The position numbers and the translations under genes are program-made. From positions 1,178,001 to 1,242,000 of the forward strand of contig NZ_OZ032156.1 in the NCBI RefSeq assembly GCF_964026545.1: 64,000 nt of DNA. Reading direction: 5' to 3'. The first letter of the stretch is position 1; every line of letters starts with the position of its first letter. This document shows, piece by piece, positions 8,120 to 16,464 of the stretch. Below the pieces are notes generated by a model. The model saw only the letters and a list, made by a program, of their open reading frames with translations, made no database searches and was not told the DNA's origin. This DNA is from Candidatus Tisiphia endosymbiont of Dioctria linearis. Lineage in GTDB: Bacteria > Pseudomonadota > Alphaproteobacteria > Rickettsiales > Rickettsiaceae.

Positions 8120-9007
8120 ATGTCTAAACTAAAAGCTGTTAATGTCAGAGAATTACTTGATGCCGGAGTGCATTTTGGTCATAAAACCTCACGTTGGAAT
8201 CCCAAAATGGCACCTTACATTTATGGCATCAGGGATGATATTCATGTAATTGACTTACAACAAACTGCTGCCCTAATGCAAATGGCTCTCAATGTAATAT
8301 ATGAAACTGTTAAGAAAAATGGTAAAATATTATTTGTCAGTACTAAAATCCAAGCTAGTGATATAATAGCTGAATATACAGAGAAATGTGGGCAATATTA
8401 CGTTAACCACAGATGGCTTGGAGGTATGTTAACTAACTGGGGAACAATTTCTGCTTCAATAAAAACGCTGGATAATCTTGAGAAAATTCTAGAAAACGAA
8501 GAAGAATATTCCGTTTATACCAAAAAAGAAATATTGGAAATGACCCGTAAAAAGGATAAATTACTTAAATCCTTAGGTGGTATTAGACATATTGGAACAA
8601 AACCAAACTTGCTGGTGGTAATTGATACTAATAAAGAACATTTGGCAATTCAAGAAGCAGTAAAGTTGGGCATTCCAATAATTGCTATTGTTGATACTAA
8701 CTCTAATCCAGACAATATAGATCACCCTATCCCTGGTAATGATGACGCAATCAGATCTATTAGACTTTATTGTAGCTTGTTTGCCGATGCTGTACTGGCT
8801 GGTATAGAAGAAGCTTTAGCTGCATCTGGTGTTGATTTAGGAAGCATAGCTACTCATGAAGAAAAAAATACCAATGTCAAAGCTATTACTAAGTTAAAAC
8901 CAACCAAGAAATTCTCTAAAACTTCTGAGTTAAATAATCAAGAGGCAGCAAAATCAGAGTTTGACACAGCTTTGAAAATTACAGAAGTGGTTACAACAAC
9001 AAAATAA
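8120..9007 (+). CDS. rpsB: 30S ribosomal protein S2 (uS2)
   Basis: The protein carries the full S2 signature set: [25 protein letters not shown] at the N-terminus, [11 protein letters not shown], and [26 protein letters not shown]. It is 295 residues; the last about 60 residues after GVDLG are a charged, low-complexity tail that is longer than in E. coli but common in Rickettsiales. It joins the 30S head-body junction. An AGGAG Shine-Dalgarno stands eight bases before the ATG. tsf follows about 300 bases downstream, the classical rpsB-tsf order. Confidence 0.97.
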   Translation: MSKLKAVNVRELLDAGVHFGHKTSRWNPKMAPYIYGIRDDIHVIDLQQTAALMQMALNVIYETVKKNGKILFVSTKIQASDIIAEYTEKCGQYYVNHRWLGGMLTNWGTISASIKTLDNLEKILENEEEYSVYTKKEILEMTRKKDKLLKSLGGIRHIGTKPNLLVVIDTNKEHLAIQEAVKLGIPIIAIVDTNSNPDNIDHPIPGNDDAIRSIRLYCSLFADAVLAGIEEALAASGVDLGSIATHEEKNTNVKAITKLKPTKKFSKTSELNNQEAAKSEFDTALKITEVVTTTK

Positions 9008-9094
9008 CTAGATATGTATACTCCAAACCACAAGAGTACTTACGGGGTGGAAAGATGTCATGTCTGTTTAAAAATCATAGGAAAAACGGCTAGT

Positions 9095-9189
9095 GTCATT
9101 GTGAGGAGGCGTAAGTCGACAAAGCAATCCATAAAAGTGACCAGAAGTGGATTGCTTAGTTGACCTATGCTCGTCCTTGCTAATAGACA
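9095..9189. repeat. Palindromic repeat family B copy (rpsB-tsf spacer)
   Basis: The outer arms are GTCATTGTGAGGAGG and the imperfect reverse complement near TCCTTGCTAATAGAC; the inner arms are AAGCAATCCA and TGGATTGCTT around a short loop. The consensus across the window is GTCATTGCGAGGAG...GAAGCAATCC / GGATTGCTTCGTC...CTCGCAATGAC. The remaining sequence of the 9008-9308 spacer shows no gene. Confidence 0.8.
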
Positions 9190-9308
9190 TTTTGGGTTTT
9201 TAGACTGTTTTTCTGCGATTTTTAACTGCCCTGCTTAAGTCAGGGATGTATGCCATCGCTTTCCCAAATCCAATTAAAACAACTTATAACCTTAATAAGG
9301 AGAATAAT

Positions 9309-10241
9309 ATGATAAATGCTGGACTTGTAAAACAATTAAGAGAGAGAACTGGTGCAGGAATGATGGACTGCAAGAAGGCTTTGCTTGAAACAAAAGGAGA
9401 CTTTGAAACAGCTATTGATTGGTTAAGAAAAAAAGGATTATCAGCTGCCGCAAAAAAATCAGATAGAGTTGCTGCTGAAGGGCTAACAGCCATACACATT
9501 AAAGATAATGTTGGAGTTATTATAGAAGTAAATTCAGAAACAGATTTTGTGGCAAGAAATGATAAATTTCAGCAATTGGTTAAAAATATTGCAACATTAG
9601 CTTTGCAGCAAAGTAATTTACAAGCACTAAATTTACAGTCACTAAAATTAGCAAAAACATCAACAGGCAGATCAGTTGATGAAGAAATATTAGACAATAT
9701 TGCTACAATTGGTGAAAATTTAAATCTACGTCGCGTGGATGCCTTACAGGTCTCAGAAGGTGTGGTGGCATCTTATGTACATAACACTGTGGTTGAGGGG
9801 CTAGGTAAGATTTCTGTCCTTGTTGGTTTACAGTCAACTAGCAAAGAAAAAGCTAAACTTCTAGAATTAGGGCAAAAAATCGCCACCCATATAGCAGCAA
9901 ATAATCCTTATAGTCTAGATGTATCAAGTTTGGATCAGACTTTAGTTGAACGTGAAAAAGATATACTCTTTGAACAATCAAAAGCTTCTGGTAAGCCTGA
10001 CAATATCATTGAAAAAATGGTTGAAGGTAGAATACGTAAGTTTCTAGCAGAAGTTGTTTTGCTTGAACAAAACTTTTTATTTGATGATAAATTAACAATT
10101 TCTCAAGTTATTGATAATGCGGCAAAAGAATTAGGAGCTTCGATTAAAATTACTCAGTTTATAAGATATGAACTAGGTGAAGGTATAAAACAAGAAGATA
10201 AAAATTTTGCAGACGAAGTGGCAGCTGTTATACAAAAATAA
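9309..10241 (+). CDS. tsf: Elongation factor Ts
   Basis: The 310-residue protein has the EF-Ts N-terminal domain ([20 protein letters not shown]), the TDFVARN core motif ([14 protein letters not shown]) and a C-terminal dimer-type region. It is the guanine-nucleotide exchange factor for EF-Tu. I choose the ATG at 9309 rather than the in-frame one at 9246, because AGGAG stands eight bases upstream and homologues start at MINAxLV; the upstream extension would run through spacer DNA. It lies downstream of rpsB as usual. Confidence 0.96.
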   Translation: MINAGLVKQLRERTGAGMMDCKKALLETKGDFETAIDWLRKKGLSAAAKKSDRVAAEGLTAIHIKDNVGVIIEVNSETDFVARNDKFQQLVKNIATLALQQSNLQALNLQSLKLAKTSTGRSVDEEILDNIATIGENLNLRRVDALQVSEGVVASYVHNTVVEGLGKISVLVGLQSTSKEKAKLLELGQKIATHIAANNPYSLDVSSLDQTLVEREKDILFEQSKASGKPDNIIEKMVEGRIRKFLAEVVLLEQNFLFDDKLTISQVIDNAAKELGASIKITQFIRYELGEGIKQEDKNFADEVAAVIQK

Positions 10242-10280
10242 ACAGGAGAGACTGAGGAGTTTAAAAGTCATATGTGGTCA

Positions 10281-10375
10281 ACGTCTATTAGCGAGGAAGA
10301 CCATAGGTCGACGAAGCAATCCAGGAAAGTTATTAGAAGTGGATTGCTTTGACCATTACATGGTCTCGCAATGAT
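10281..10375. repeat. Palindromic repeat family B copy
   Basis: The left arm is ACGTCTATTAGCGAGGAAGACCAT and the right arm ATGGTCTCGCAATGATA. The inner arms are GAAGCAATCC and GGATTGCTTT. The copy fills much of the spacer between tsf and the tail-protein gene; no gene is seen in 10242-10489. Confidence 0.75.
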
Positions 10376-10489
10376 ACTTGGCAATTCAGATTTTTATTTA
10401 TTTTGCAAATTAAATGAGTCGATACACTTAGTGCAGAGATATTATGTGATATAGTATCTTATATTAACTAAAAAATATAAGATATTAAT

Positions 10490-11662
10490 ATGTTTGGTCA
10501 GATTCTAGGTAACATAGGAAGTAGCATAGGTGGTGTTTTTGGTGGTGGGATATTATCGACTATTGGGCGATTTGCAGGTAAGGCATTAGGTGATTATTTA
10601 GAATATTTAAATCATGAACCTGAGGAATATTATCATTTTAAAAATATTAGGGAAAGTTTTGTTCTATCAAAAGCTGTTTATGGACATCCAATAGCGTTAG
10701 TCTTTGGTACGGCAAGGATCAATGGTAAAATAATTTGGGCAAACCAAATTAAGGAAGTACAAATTACCAGCGTTGCACAGCGAGGCGTATCAGATACTCA
10801 AGGAACTGCCGCCATACATAATTTAACAGAATGCGAATATTATTTATCCTTTGCAGTTGGCATATGTGAAGGTGAAATTGCTGAAATTAGTAGAGTATGG
10901 GCTAATGATCAGCTATTCAATCTTGAACAATATAAATTCAGGTTTTATTTAGGATCAGAAGAACAAATAGCCGATCCCTTAATTGCAGCAGCTGAGCCTC
11001 AAGGTCAAGTGCCAGCTTTTCGAGGATTAAGCTACGCGGTATTTGAAGAGCTACCATTAGCTGATTTTAATAATTCTATACCAAATTTCTCCTTTGAAGT
11101 AACCAGGAAAGCTAATATTCCTGATAATATTGAAAGTAAAAGCGTAGAGGATTTGGTTGAGGCGGTTGACATTATCCCAGGTTCAGGGGAATTTGTTTAT
11201 GATTGCCTGGTGCAGTATAAGATTATCACCAACTCCTTGGATGGTATCATCAGTAAAAAACCAATAAATTCCAATAATTATCGTAACATTGCTGATAGTG
11301 TTTATAGCCTGGATCAAATGAAAATTATATGCCCTAACATCAAATGGATTGCACCAGTGGTGTGTTGGTTTGGTGATAGTTTGGATATTAAAAGCTGTAC
11401 TATTAAGCCTGCCGTAGAATTTAATGATCCGCATACCCAATATTCGGAACAATGGCAAGTTGGTAAATATTTACGTGATACAGCAAGACTAGTATCACGA
11501 GATGCTGATAATTTTCCTAAATATGGCGGTACTGTTAATGATGCGAGTATCATACGTTACTTACAGGAATTAAAACGTAGAAACTTTAAAATCATGTTTT
11601 ATCCAATGTTTTTTTTGGATATTTGGCAAAAACCATGGCGGGGTCATTTACAGGTTCAGTAA
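10490..11662 (+). CDS. GTA/phage-tail megatron protein, N-terminal part (frameshifted)
   Basis: The first 390 residues begin with a glycine-rich segment (LGNIGSSIGGVFGGG), then a beta-rich region with LSKAVYGHPIALVFGTARINGKIIWA and ECEYYLSFAVGICEGEI, which match the start of the GTA TIM-barrel baseplate protein (Rcc01698-like, gene transfer agent ORFg15). The frame stays in register up to QKPWRGHL (11650) and then hits a stop at 11660. The next frame continues exactly with TGSVSSVVDFF. One base lost around 11648-11650 explains the break. Other GTA genes are not seen in this window. Confidence 0.8.
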   Translation: MFGQILGNIGSSIGGVFGGGILSTIGRFAGKALGDYLEYLNHEPEEYYHFKNIRESFVLSKAVYGHPIALVFGTARINGKIIWANQIKEVQITSVAQRGVSDTQGTAAIHNLTECEYYLSFAVGICEGEIAEISRVWANDQLFNLEQYKFRFYLGSEEQIADPLIAAAEPQGQVPAFRGLSYAVFEELPLADFNNSIPNFSFEVTRKANIPDNIESKSVEDLVEAVDIIPGSGEFVYDCLVQYKIITNSLDGIISKKPINSNNYRNIADSVYSLDQMKIICPNIKWIAPVVCWFGDSLDIKSCTIKPAVEFNDPHTQYSEQWQVGKYLRDTARLVSRDADNFPKYGGTVNDASIIRYLQELKRRNFKIMFYPMFFLDIWQKPWRGHLQVQ

Positions 11663-13179
11663 GTTCGGTAGTAGATTTTTTTAATAAAGATCAAGGTTAT
11701 AATGATTTTATCCTGCATTACGCTGAATTAGTTAAGGATCATATTGATAGTTTTGTAATCGGTTCTGAGTTAATAGGTTTAACTAGTATCAGAGATCAAC
11801 ATAATAATTTTCCTGCTGTTATGGAACTGATAAAACTAGCAAAATTAGTTAAAAATATCGTTGGTGACAATGTACTTGTCACTTATGCCGCAGATTGGTC
11901 AGAATATCACCATACAAAAGACGGATGGCATAATTTAGATAAGTTATTTGCCTCAGAATATATAGATTTTGTCGGTATTGATGCTTATTTTCCTGTAACA
12001 AGAACGGTAAATTCCAGCATATCACCAGAAGAAATCATTAAAGGCTGGCAATCAGGTGAAGGATATGATTACTTTATAGATGAAAATGGTAGCCAACATG
12101 AATTATCGGCAGATTATGCTTGGAAGAATTTAAGACATTGGTGGGAGAATTATCACCGCAATCCTGATGGGATAACAACAGAATGGCAACCAAAAATGAA
12201 GAAAATTTGGTTTACAGAGTTTGGTTTCCCTTCCATTGATAAAGCAACTAATCAGCCTAATATATTCTTTGATCCTTTATGTATTGATGGCGGAGTACCA
12301 AAATATTCTACTGGTGAAGTTGATTTTTCCATTCAGTGTAAAGCTATACGGGGATTTATTGAATATTGGCAAACACAAGAATATATCGAACAAATGTTTT
12401 TATGGACTTGGGATGCCAGACCTTATCCAGCTTGGCCCCATAATAATATTTGGCGAGATGGTAACTTATGGGCAAAAGGACATTGGGTGAATAATAAGTT
12501 TGGGGCTTGTAGTTTATCGGCAATAATTCTTGAATTGTCTTATAGATGCGGTATTCCATTAAACAATATTGATGTATCAACTGTTGATGAATCTGTAGAA
12601 GGGCTGGTATTAAACAAAGCCTTATCTTGTATTGATATTATTAACTCCCTAAGGATTATATATTTCTTTGATATCATAGCTTATCAGCAGCAAATTAAGT
12701 TTGCCAAGCGTGGATATTCACCTCTCTGTAATATTAGTTCAAAAATATTGGTTAAATTATCAAGCAATAGTTATTTAGAACAAATGGAGATTTCTAAAAC
12801 TAGCATTATCAGTAAACTAGGACTAAACTTCATCGATCGATATGATAATTATAATAATGGCTTTTGCCAAATAAATAGTGAAAATTTTTCACATAGAGCT
12901 ATTCCAGTGTTAAAGCTACCTATTATACTATCTTATCTGGAAGCTGAAAGATTAGGGCAGTTAATCCTAAAAAATGCTGCTACTGAAACTAAAATTTTAA
13001 GATTTATCATGCCGGCAAATTTTATCAAATATCAACCGGGGGATTTTGTCTTATTGTATTATCGGAATTATCAATATCAAATTAGGATTATCTCTATGAA
13101 ATTATCTCGTTTAACAGTAGAAATACAAGGAATTATCGATGAAGTTGAAAGTTATAGTCAATTGATGAGAAGTTGGTGA
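11623..13179 (+). CDS. GTA/phage-tail megatron protein, C-terminal part with TIM-barrel domain
   Basis: This frame picks up after the break at about 11650 and encodes a glycoside-hydrolase-like TIM barrel: SFVIGSELIGLTSIRD, LVTYAADWSEYHHT, FVGIDAYFPVT, KKIWFTEFGFPSID and QMFLWTWDARPYPAWP. In gene transfer agents this domain is part of the tail-tip protein thought to act on the host wall or surface. The annotated ATG at 11623 is only the first one in frame. The last nine residues (SYSQLMRSW) and the stop are encoded by a family A palindrome, so the native C-terminus is probably lost; total readable length is about 896 residues against roughly 1300 in Rhodobacter. Confidence 0.75.
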   Translation: MAKTMAGSFTGSVSSVVDFFNKDQGYNDFILHYAELVKDHIDSFVIGSELIGLTSIRDQHNNFPAVMELIKLAKLVKNIVGDNVLVTYAADWSEYHHTKDGWHNLDKLFASEYIDFVGIDAYFPVTRTVNSSISPEEIIKGWQSGEGYDYFIDENGSQHELSADYAWKNLRHWWENYHRNPDGITTEWQPKMKKIWFTEFGFPSIDKATNQPNIFFDPLCIDGGVPKYSTGEVDFSIQCKAIRGFIEYWQTQEYIEQMFLWTWDARPYPAWPHNNIWRDGNLWAKGHWVNNKFGACSLSAIILELSYRCGIPLNNIDVSTVDESVEGLVLNKALSCIDIINSLRIIYFFDIIAYQQQIKFAKRGYSPLCNISSKILVKLSSNSYLEQMEISKTSIISKLGLNFIDRYDNYNNGFCQINSENFSHRAIPVLKLPIILSYLEAERLGQLILKNAATETKILRFIMPANFIKYQPGDFVLLYYRNYQYQIRIISMKLSRLTVEIQGIIDEVESYSQLMRSW

Positions 13180-13260
13180 CGTCGTCACTCGTCGCTCGCC
13201 TATTACTTATAGGCGTCGCTCCATCGTTCCTAGCACCAAATTCTCCTGAATTAACTATAT
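13153..13260. repeat. Palindromic repeat family A copy, fused to the end of the tail-protein gene
   Basis: The copy runs from TATAGTCAATTGATGAGAAG to TTCTCCTGAATTAACTATA, with a centre GCCTATTACTTATAGGC. It begins inside the reading frame of the upstream gene and gives that protein its last residues and TGA stop at 13177-13179. It is one of the best-preserved full copies, about 108 bp. Confidence 0.85.
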
Positions 13261-13337
13261 ATACTAGGAGGCTGCCTACGATAATTATTAAAGATAGATT
13301 TTTTTATCAAAACTATTATAATAAACTAGTAGGTTAT

Positions 13338-13487
13338 ATGGAAAGATCAATGTCAGCCTTTGATGCAAAAACTCATTTTTCTAAAATACTAGATCGGGCA
13401 AGCAAAGGTGAAGAAATATTAATTACCAAAAGAGGTAAAGTAACTGCAAAAATAGTACCAGTAAGTCTCGTAAAAGATATTGATTAG
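13338..13487 (+). pseudogene. Phd/YefM-type antitoxin, C-terminus shifted out of frame
   Basis: The 49 residues from the ATG at 13338 (MERSMSAFDAKTHFSKILDRA, then GEEILITKRGKVTAKIVPV) are the DNA-binding N-terminal half of a Phd/YefM antitoxin. The toxin-binding C-terminus is still readable in another frame downstream, about 13495-13590: MAAIRIRKLAKEINFQLSDWEDF, stop, SYKDVDR. A frameshift after KDID and an in-frame stop thus break the gene. An upstream ATG at 13173 in the same frame is an artefact of the family A repeat. No partner toxin is present. Confidence 0.7.
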
Positions 13488-13587
13488 TGTCCAAATGGCA
13501 GCTATAAGAATTAGGAAATTAGCTAAAGAAATTAATTTTCAATTATCCGATTGGGAAGATTTTTAAAGCTATAAAGATGTGGATAGA

Positions 13588-13714
13588 GTGTTCACGAAAA
13601 AAAAGTTAAAGTAACAAGACGTCTATTAGCGAAGAGCTACTTTAGTAGTATTGATGCAATCCAAAAAATGACCAAAAATGGATTGCTTCGTCGGCTATGC
13701 CTTCTCGCAATGAC
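13588..13714. repeat. Family B palindrome inside a family F shell
   Basis: The outer part (GTGTTCACGAAAAAAAAGTT, then AAAGTAACAAGAC) matches the shell sequence seen at 18.99, 45.87 and 53.73 kb. The inner part (GTCTATTAGCGAAGAGC ... CTTCTCGCAATGAC) is a family B copy with inner arms GATGCAATCC and GGATTGCTTC. It fills the spacer before cydA; 13715-13747 shows nothing further. Confidence 0.7.
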
Positions 13715-13747
13715 GTATGCACCTGTAATATCAATTGAAATAATCAT

Positions 13748-15130
13748 ATGGAATTCGATCCTAATCTACTATCTCGTATACAATTTGCTTTTACTATAAG
13801 CTTCCATATAATTTTCCCGTCCTTCACAATTGGTCTTGCTAGCTGGCTGGCTGTAGTAGAAGGGTTATGGCTCAAAACTGGCAATAATATTTACCAAGAA
13901 ATATATAAATTTTGGATTAAGATTTTTGCTATTACCTTTGGTATGGGGGTAGTATCCGGCGTTGTTCTGTCTTACCAAATTGGTACTAATTGGTCAGGTT
14001 TCTCTGATAAGGTAGGTAATGTACTTGGACCACTTCTCGGTTTTGAAGTGCTTACTGCCTTCTTTTTGGAATCATCTTTTCTTGGAGTGATGTTGTTTGG
14101 TTGGAATAAAGTTAGTAAAAAAATGCATTTTGCTGCTACTTTAATCGTGGCAATTGGTACAATTATCTCTGCCTTTTGGATTCTGTCAGCTAATAGCTGG
14201 ATGCAAACTCCTACTGGTTATGAAGTACGAGCCGATAATATTTTATATCCGATAAATTGGTTAGAAATTATTTTTAATCCTTCATTTCCATATCGTTTCT
14301 GCCATATGATTGTTGCATCATACTTAACTACAGCCTTTGTTATTGGTGGCGTCGCTGCTTGGTATCTTGTACAGAAAAAATTTGTTGCCCATGCTAAAAT
14401 CATGTTTGGTATGGCAATGTTGATGGCAGTATTTGTTGCTCCAATACAGCTTTTTATTGGTGACCAACACGGGTTAAATACTCTAGAACATCAGCCTGCA
14501 AAAATTGCTGCTATGGAAGGTATTTGGGATACAGAAAAAGGTGCTGCCCTTAGGGTCTTTGGCTGGCCATCAGCTCAAGAAGAGACAACAAAATATACGA
14601 TAGATATTCCAAAAATTGCTAGTTTAATACTGACCCATAGCTTAGATGGAGAAGTACAAGGGCTAAAAGAATGGTCAAAAGAAAATCGCCCCCCGGTATT
14701 AATAGTATTTTTATGTTTCCGAATAATGGTAGGAATCGGTATGTTAATGATAATTACTGGGGTAATTGCCGTAGTCTTATATTTACGTAAAAGATTATTT
14801 GATACTAAATGGTTCCAATATTGGTGTATGTTGATGACGCCAACTGGCTTTGTAGCCGTGCTATCCGGATGGTTTGTTACGGAAATTGGTAGGCAACCTT
14901 ATATAGTATATAATATAATCAGAACATCTGAAGCATCTTCACCAGTACTAGGGCAATATATCTTTACTTCATTAATTGCCTTTGTGATAGTTTATGTTTT
15001 TATATTTGGCAGTGCAACTTATTATATTATAGACTTAATAAAGAAAGGACCTACTATAATAACAAAAGAAGAGACATACGGTTTCCACAGTTTAGGAAAT
15101 CCAATAGAGGAGAACAACAACCATGCTTAA
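13748..15130 (+). CDS. cydA: Cytochrome bd ubiquinol oxidase subunit I
   Basis: The 460-residue membrane protein holds the haem ligands and proton-path residues of CydA: His20 (FTISFHIIFPSFTIGL), His186 (YRFCHMIVASY), Glu100 and Glu108 in GFEVLTAFFLESSFLG. The quinol loop region contains EWSKENRPPVLIVF with the usual Lys, Glu and PP. Two copies of the hydrophobic helix pairs and a GWFVTEIGRQPY signature near the C-terminus complete it. It reduces oxygen with ubiquinol in the inner membrane with high affinity. It overlaps cydB by eight bases, so the two are one operon. Confidence 0.96.
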   Translation: MEFDPNLLSRIQFAFTISFHIIFPSFTIGLASWLAVVEGLWLKTGNNIYQEIYKFWIKIFAITFGMGVVSGVVLSYQIGTNWSGFSDKVGNVLGPLLGFEVLTAFFLESSFLGVMLFGWNKVSKKMHFAATLIVAIGTIISAFWILSANSWMQTPTGYEVRADNILYPINWLEIIFNPSFPYRFCHMIVASYLTTAFVIGGVAAWYLVQKKFVAHAKIMFGMAMLMAVFVAPIQLFIGDQHGLNTLEHQPAKIAAMEGIWDTEKGAALRVFGWPSAQEETTKYTIDIPKIASLILTHSLDGEVQGLKEWSKENRPPVLIVFLCFRIMVGIGMLMIITGVIAVVLYLRKRLFDTKWFQYWCMLMTPTGFVAVLSGWFVTEIGRQPYIVYNIIRTSEASSPVLGQYIFTSLIAFVIVYVFIFGSATYYIIDLIKKGPTIITKEETYGFHSLGNPIEENNNHA

Positions 15131-16142
15131 TTTTGCACCCTATATAGATTTACCTTTAGTTTGGGGTGGACTAATTGTCATAGCAATATTTCTGTATGTA
15201 TTACTAGATGGTTTTGATCTGGGGGTTGGTATATTATTTCCATTTGCTCCTACTCAAGATTGCCGCAATAAAATGATGAATTCCATAGCACCATTTTGGG
15301 ATGGTAATGAAACTTGGTTAGTTTTAGGTGGTGGTGGATTATTTGTTGCGTTCCCACTGGCTTATGCAATTTTGATGTCAGCCTTCTATATACCAATTAT
15401 CGCAATGCTTTTGGGCTTAATTTTCCGCGGGGTAGCTTTTGAATTTAGATTTAAAGCGACTCCAAAGGATCGTTACATATGGGATTATTCTTTCCATTTT
15501 GGTTCTATCATTGCCGCCTTATTTCAGGGAATTATGCTGGGAGCTTTTATCCAAGGCGTTAAAGTGGATGGCAGGGTATTTGCTGGCGATGCTTTTGATT
15601 GGCTCACCCCTTTTTCTCTGATGACCGGTGTTGCTCTGGTATTTGGTTATGCCCTGCTTGGTTGTACTTGGCTGATCATGAAAACTGACAAAGATACGCA
15701 AATATGGGCTCGTAAATCTGCATCATATGTATTAATTTATGTTATGTTATTTATGGGGCTAGTAAGTTTATGGGTACCATTTTTAAACGAGAGAATTCGT
15801 ATATTTTGGTTTACTATGCCTAATTTTGCATATCTCTCATTCATTCCTATTTTAACTATTTTTACCTTATTTATGTTATTCACCACTCTTTATAAAAATA
15901 AAGAATACCAGCCTTTTTGTTACTCAGTTTTACTTTTTACTCTGGGCTATTTAGGGCTAATTTTAAGCATTTGGCCTTTTACCGTACCATATCAAATATC
16001 TTTATGGCAATCGGCAGCAGTAGCCGAATCACAATCTCTGATGTTGGTAGGAGCTGCGTTACTTTTACCGATAATATTAGGTTATACAATTTATTGTTAT
16101 TATATATTCCGTGGAAAATCAACTCATCACCCAATGTATTAG
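15123..16142 (+). CDS. cydB: Cytochrome bd ubiquinol oxidase subunit II
   Basis: The 339-residue protein has CydB signatures: VLLDGFDLGVGILFPF near residues 27-42, APFWDGNETWLVLGGGGLFVAFPLAY split over the second helix, and the FRGVAFEFRFK loop. About eight or nine membrane helices follow. It pairs with CydA in the bd oxidase. AGAGGAG lies 7-13 bases before its ATG, inside the end of cydA. A short hydrophobic frame follows immediately and may be a third subunit. Confidence 0.95.
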   Translation: MLNFAPYIDLPLVWGGLIVIAIFLYVLLDGFDLGVGILFPFAPTQDCRNKMMNSIAPFWDGNETWLVLGGGGLFVAFPLAYAILMSAFYIPIIAMLLGLIFRGVAFEFRFKATPKDRYIWDYSFHFGSIIAALFQGIMLGAFIQGVKVDGRVFAGDAFDWLTPFSLMTGVALVFGYALLGCTWLIMKTDKDTQIWARKSASYVLIYVMLFMGLVSLWVPFLNERIRIFWFTMPNFAYLSFIPILTIFTLFMLFTTLYKNKEYQPFCYSVLLFTLGYLGLILSIWPFTVPYQISLWQSAAVAESQSLMLVGAALLLPIILGYTIYCYYIFRGKSTHHPMY

Positions 16143-16275
16143 TAAATTGAGAAAAATTTTTATTTCTCAGAAATCCAAACAATGGCTTTGGTTTGTAATT
16201 TTATACTTAGTGGGGCTAATATTTGTGCTATCATTATCCTGTATAATTAAAGCTATCTTTTTTATATTTGGCTAA
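16111..16275 (+). CDS. Small membrane protein of the cyd operon, DUF2474/CydX-like
   Basis: A frame overlapping the end of cydB encodes one hydrophobic helix: QWLWFVILYLVGLIFVLSLS, then CIIKAIFFIFG and a stop at 16275. The pattern (basic N-terminus, W-x-W, single membrane segment, small residues, 40-55 residues) resembles the DUF2474 proteins that follow cioAB/cydAB and act as small oxidase subunits. No ATG exists; GTG at 16111 would overlap cydB by 32 bases and give 54 residues, and TTG at 16147 would give 42. I cannot choose between them because neither has a clear Shine-Dalgarno. Confidence 0.5.
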   Translation: MENQLITQCISKLRKIFISQKSKQWLWFVILYLVGLIFVLSLSCIIKAIFFIFG

Positions 16276-16284
16276 GCAATATTA

Positions 16285-16451
16285 CTAGGTTCTGTGAACA
16301 AAATTTTAATTGGGTCTAGATTTCGACTCTTTTTAGCTGCAAATTATAAGATTTTTTTGAAATAGATACACTATTCCTGCAAAAATCTTATTAATTTTTG
16401 CTTAAAAACACTCGAAATCTAGACAATTAAAATTTTGTTCACAGAACCTAG
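16285..16451. mobile_element. CTAG-flanked palindromic MITE, copy 1
   Basis: The 167-bp element starts CTAGGTTCTGTGAACAAAAT and ends with the reverse complement, ATTTTGTTCACAGAACCTAG. Nearly the whole length is self-complementary (GATTTCGACTCTTTTTAGC opposite GCTTAAAAACACTCGAAATC). CTAG at both ends is a probable 4-bp target duplication. It lies between the cyd operon and the convergent methyltransferase gene and could also end transcription from both sides. Confidence 0.85.
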
Positions 16452-16464
16452 CACTATCCTATCT

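Noticed and set aside
11183-11553. Minus-strand frames inside the tail-protein gene.
   Set aside because: They overlap a strong family match on the plus strand and have no start signals.
13173-13337. N-terminal 55-residue extension of the Phd antitoxin.
   Set aside because: It is translation of the family A repeat; the real start by family alignment is the ATG at 13338.
15917-16182. Frames on both strands at the end of cydB.
   Set aside because: They overlap cydB in other frames; only the 16111-16275 frame shows a membrane helix of the expected small-subunit type.
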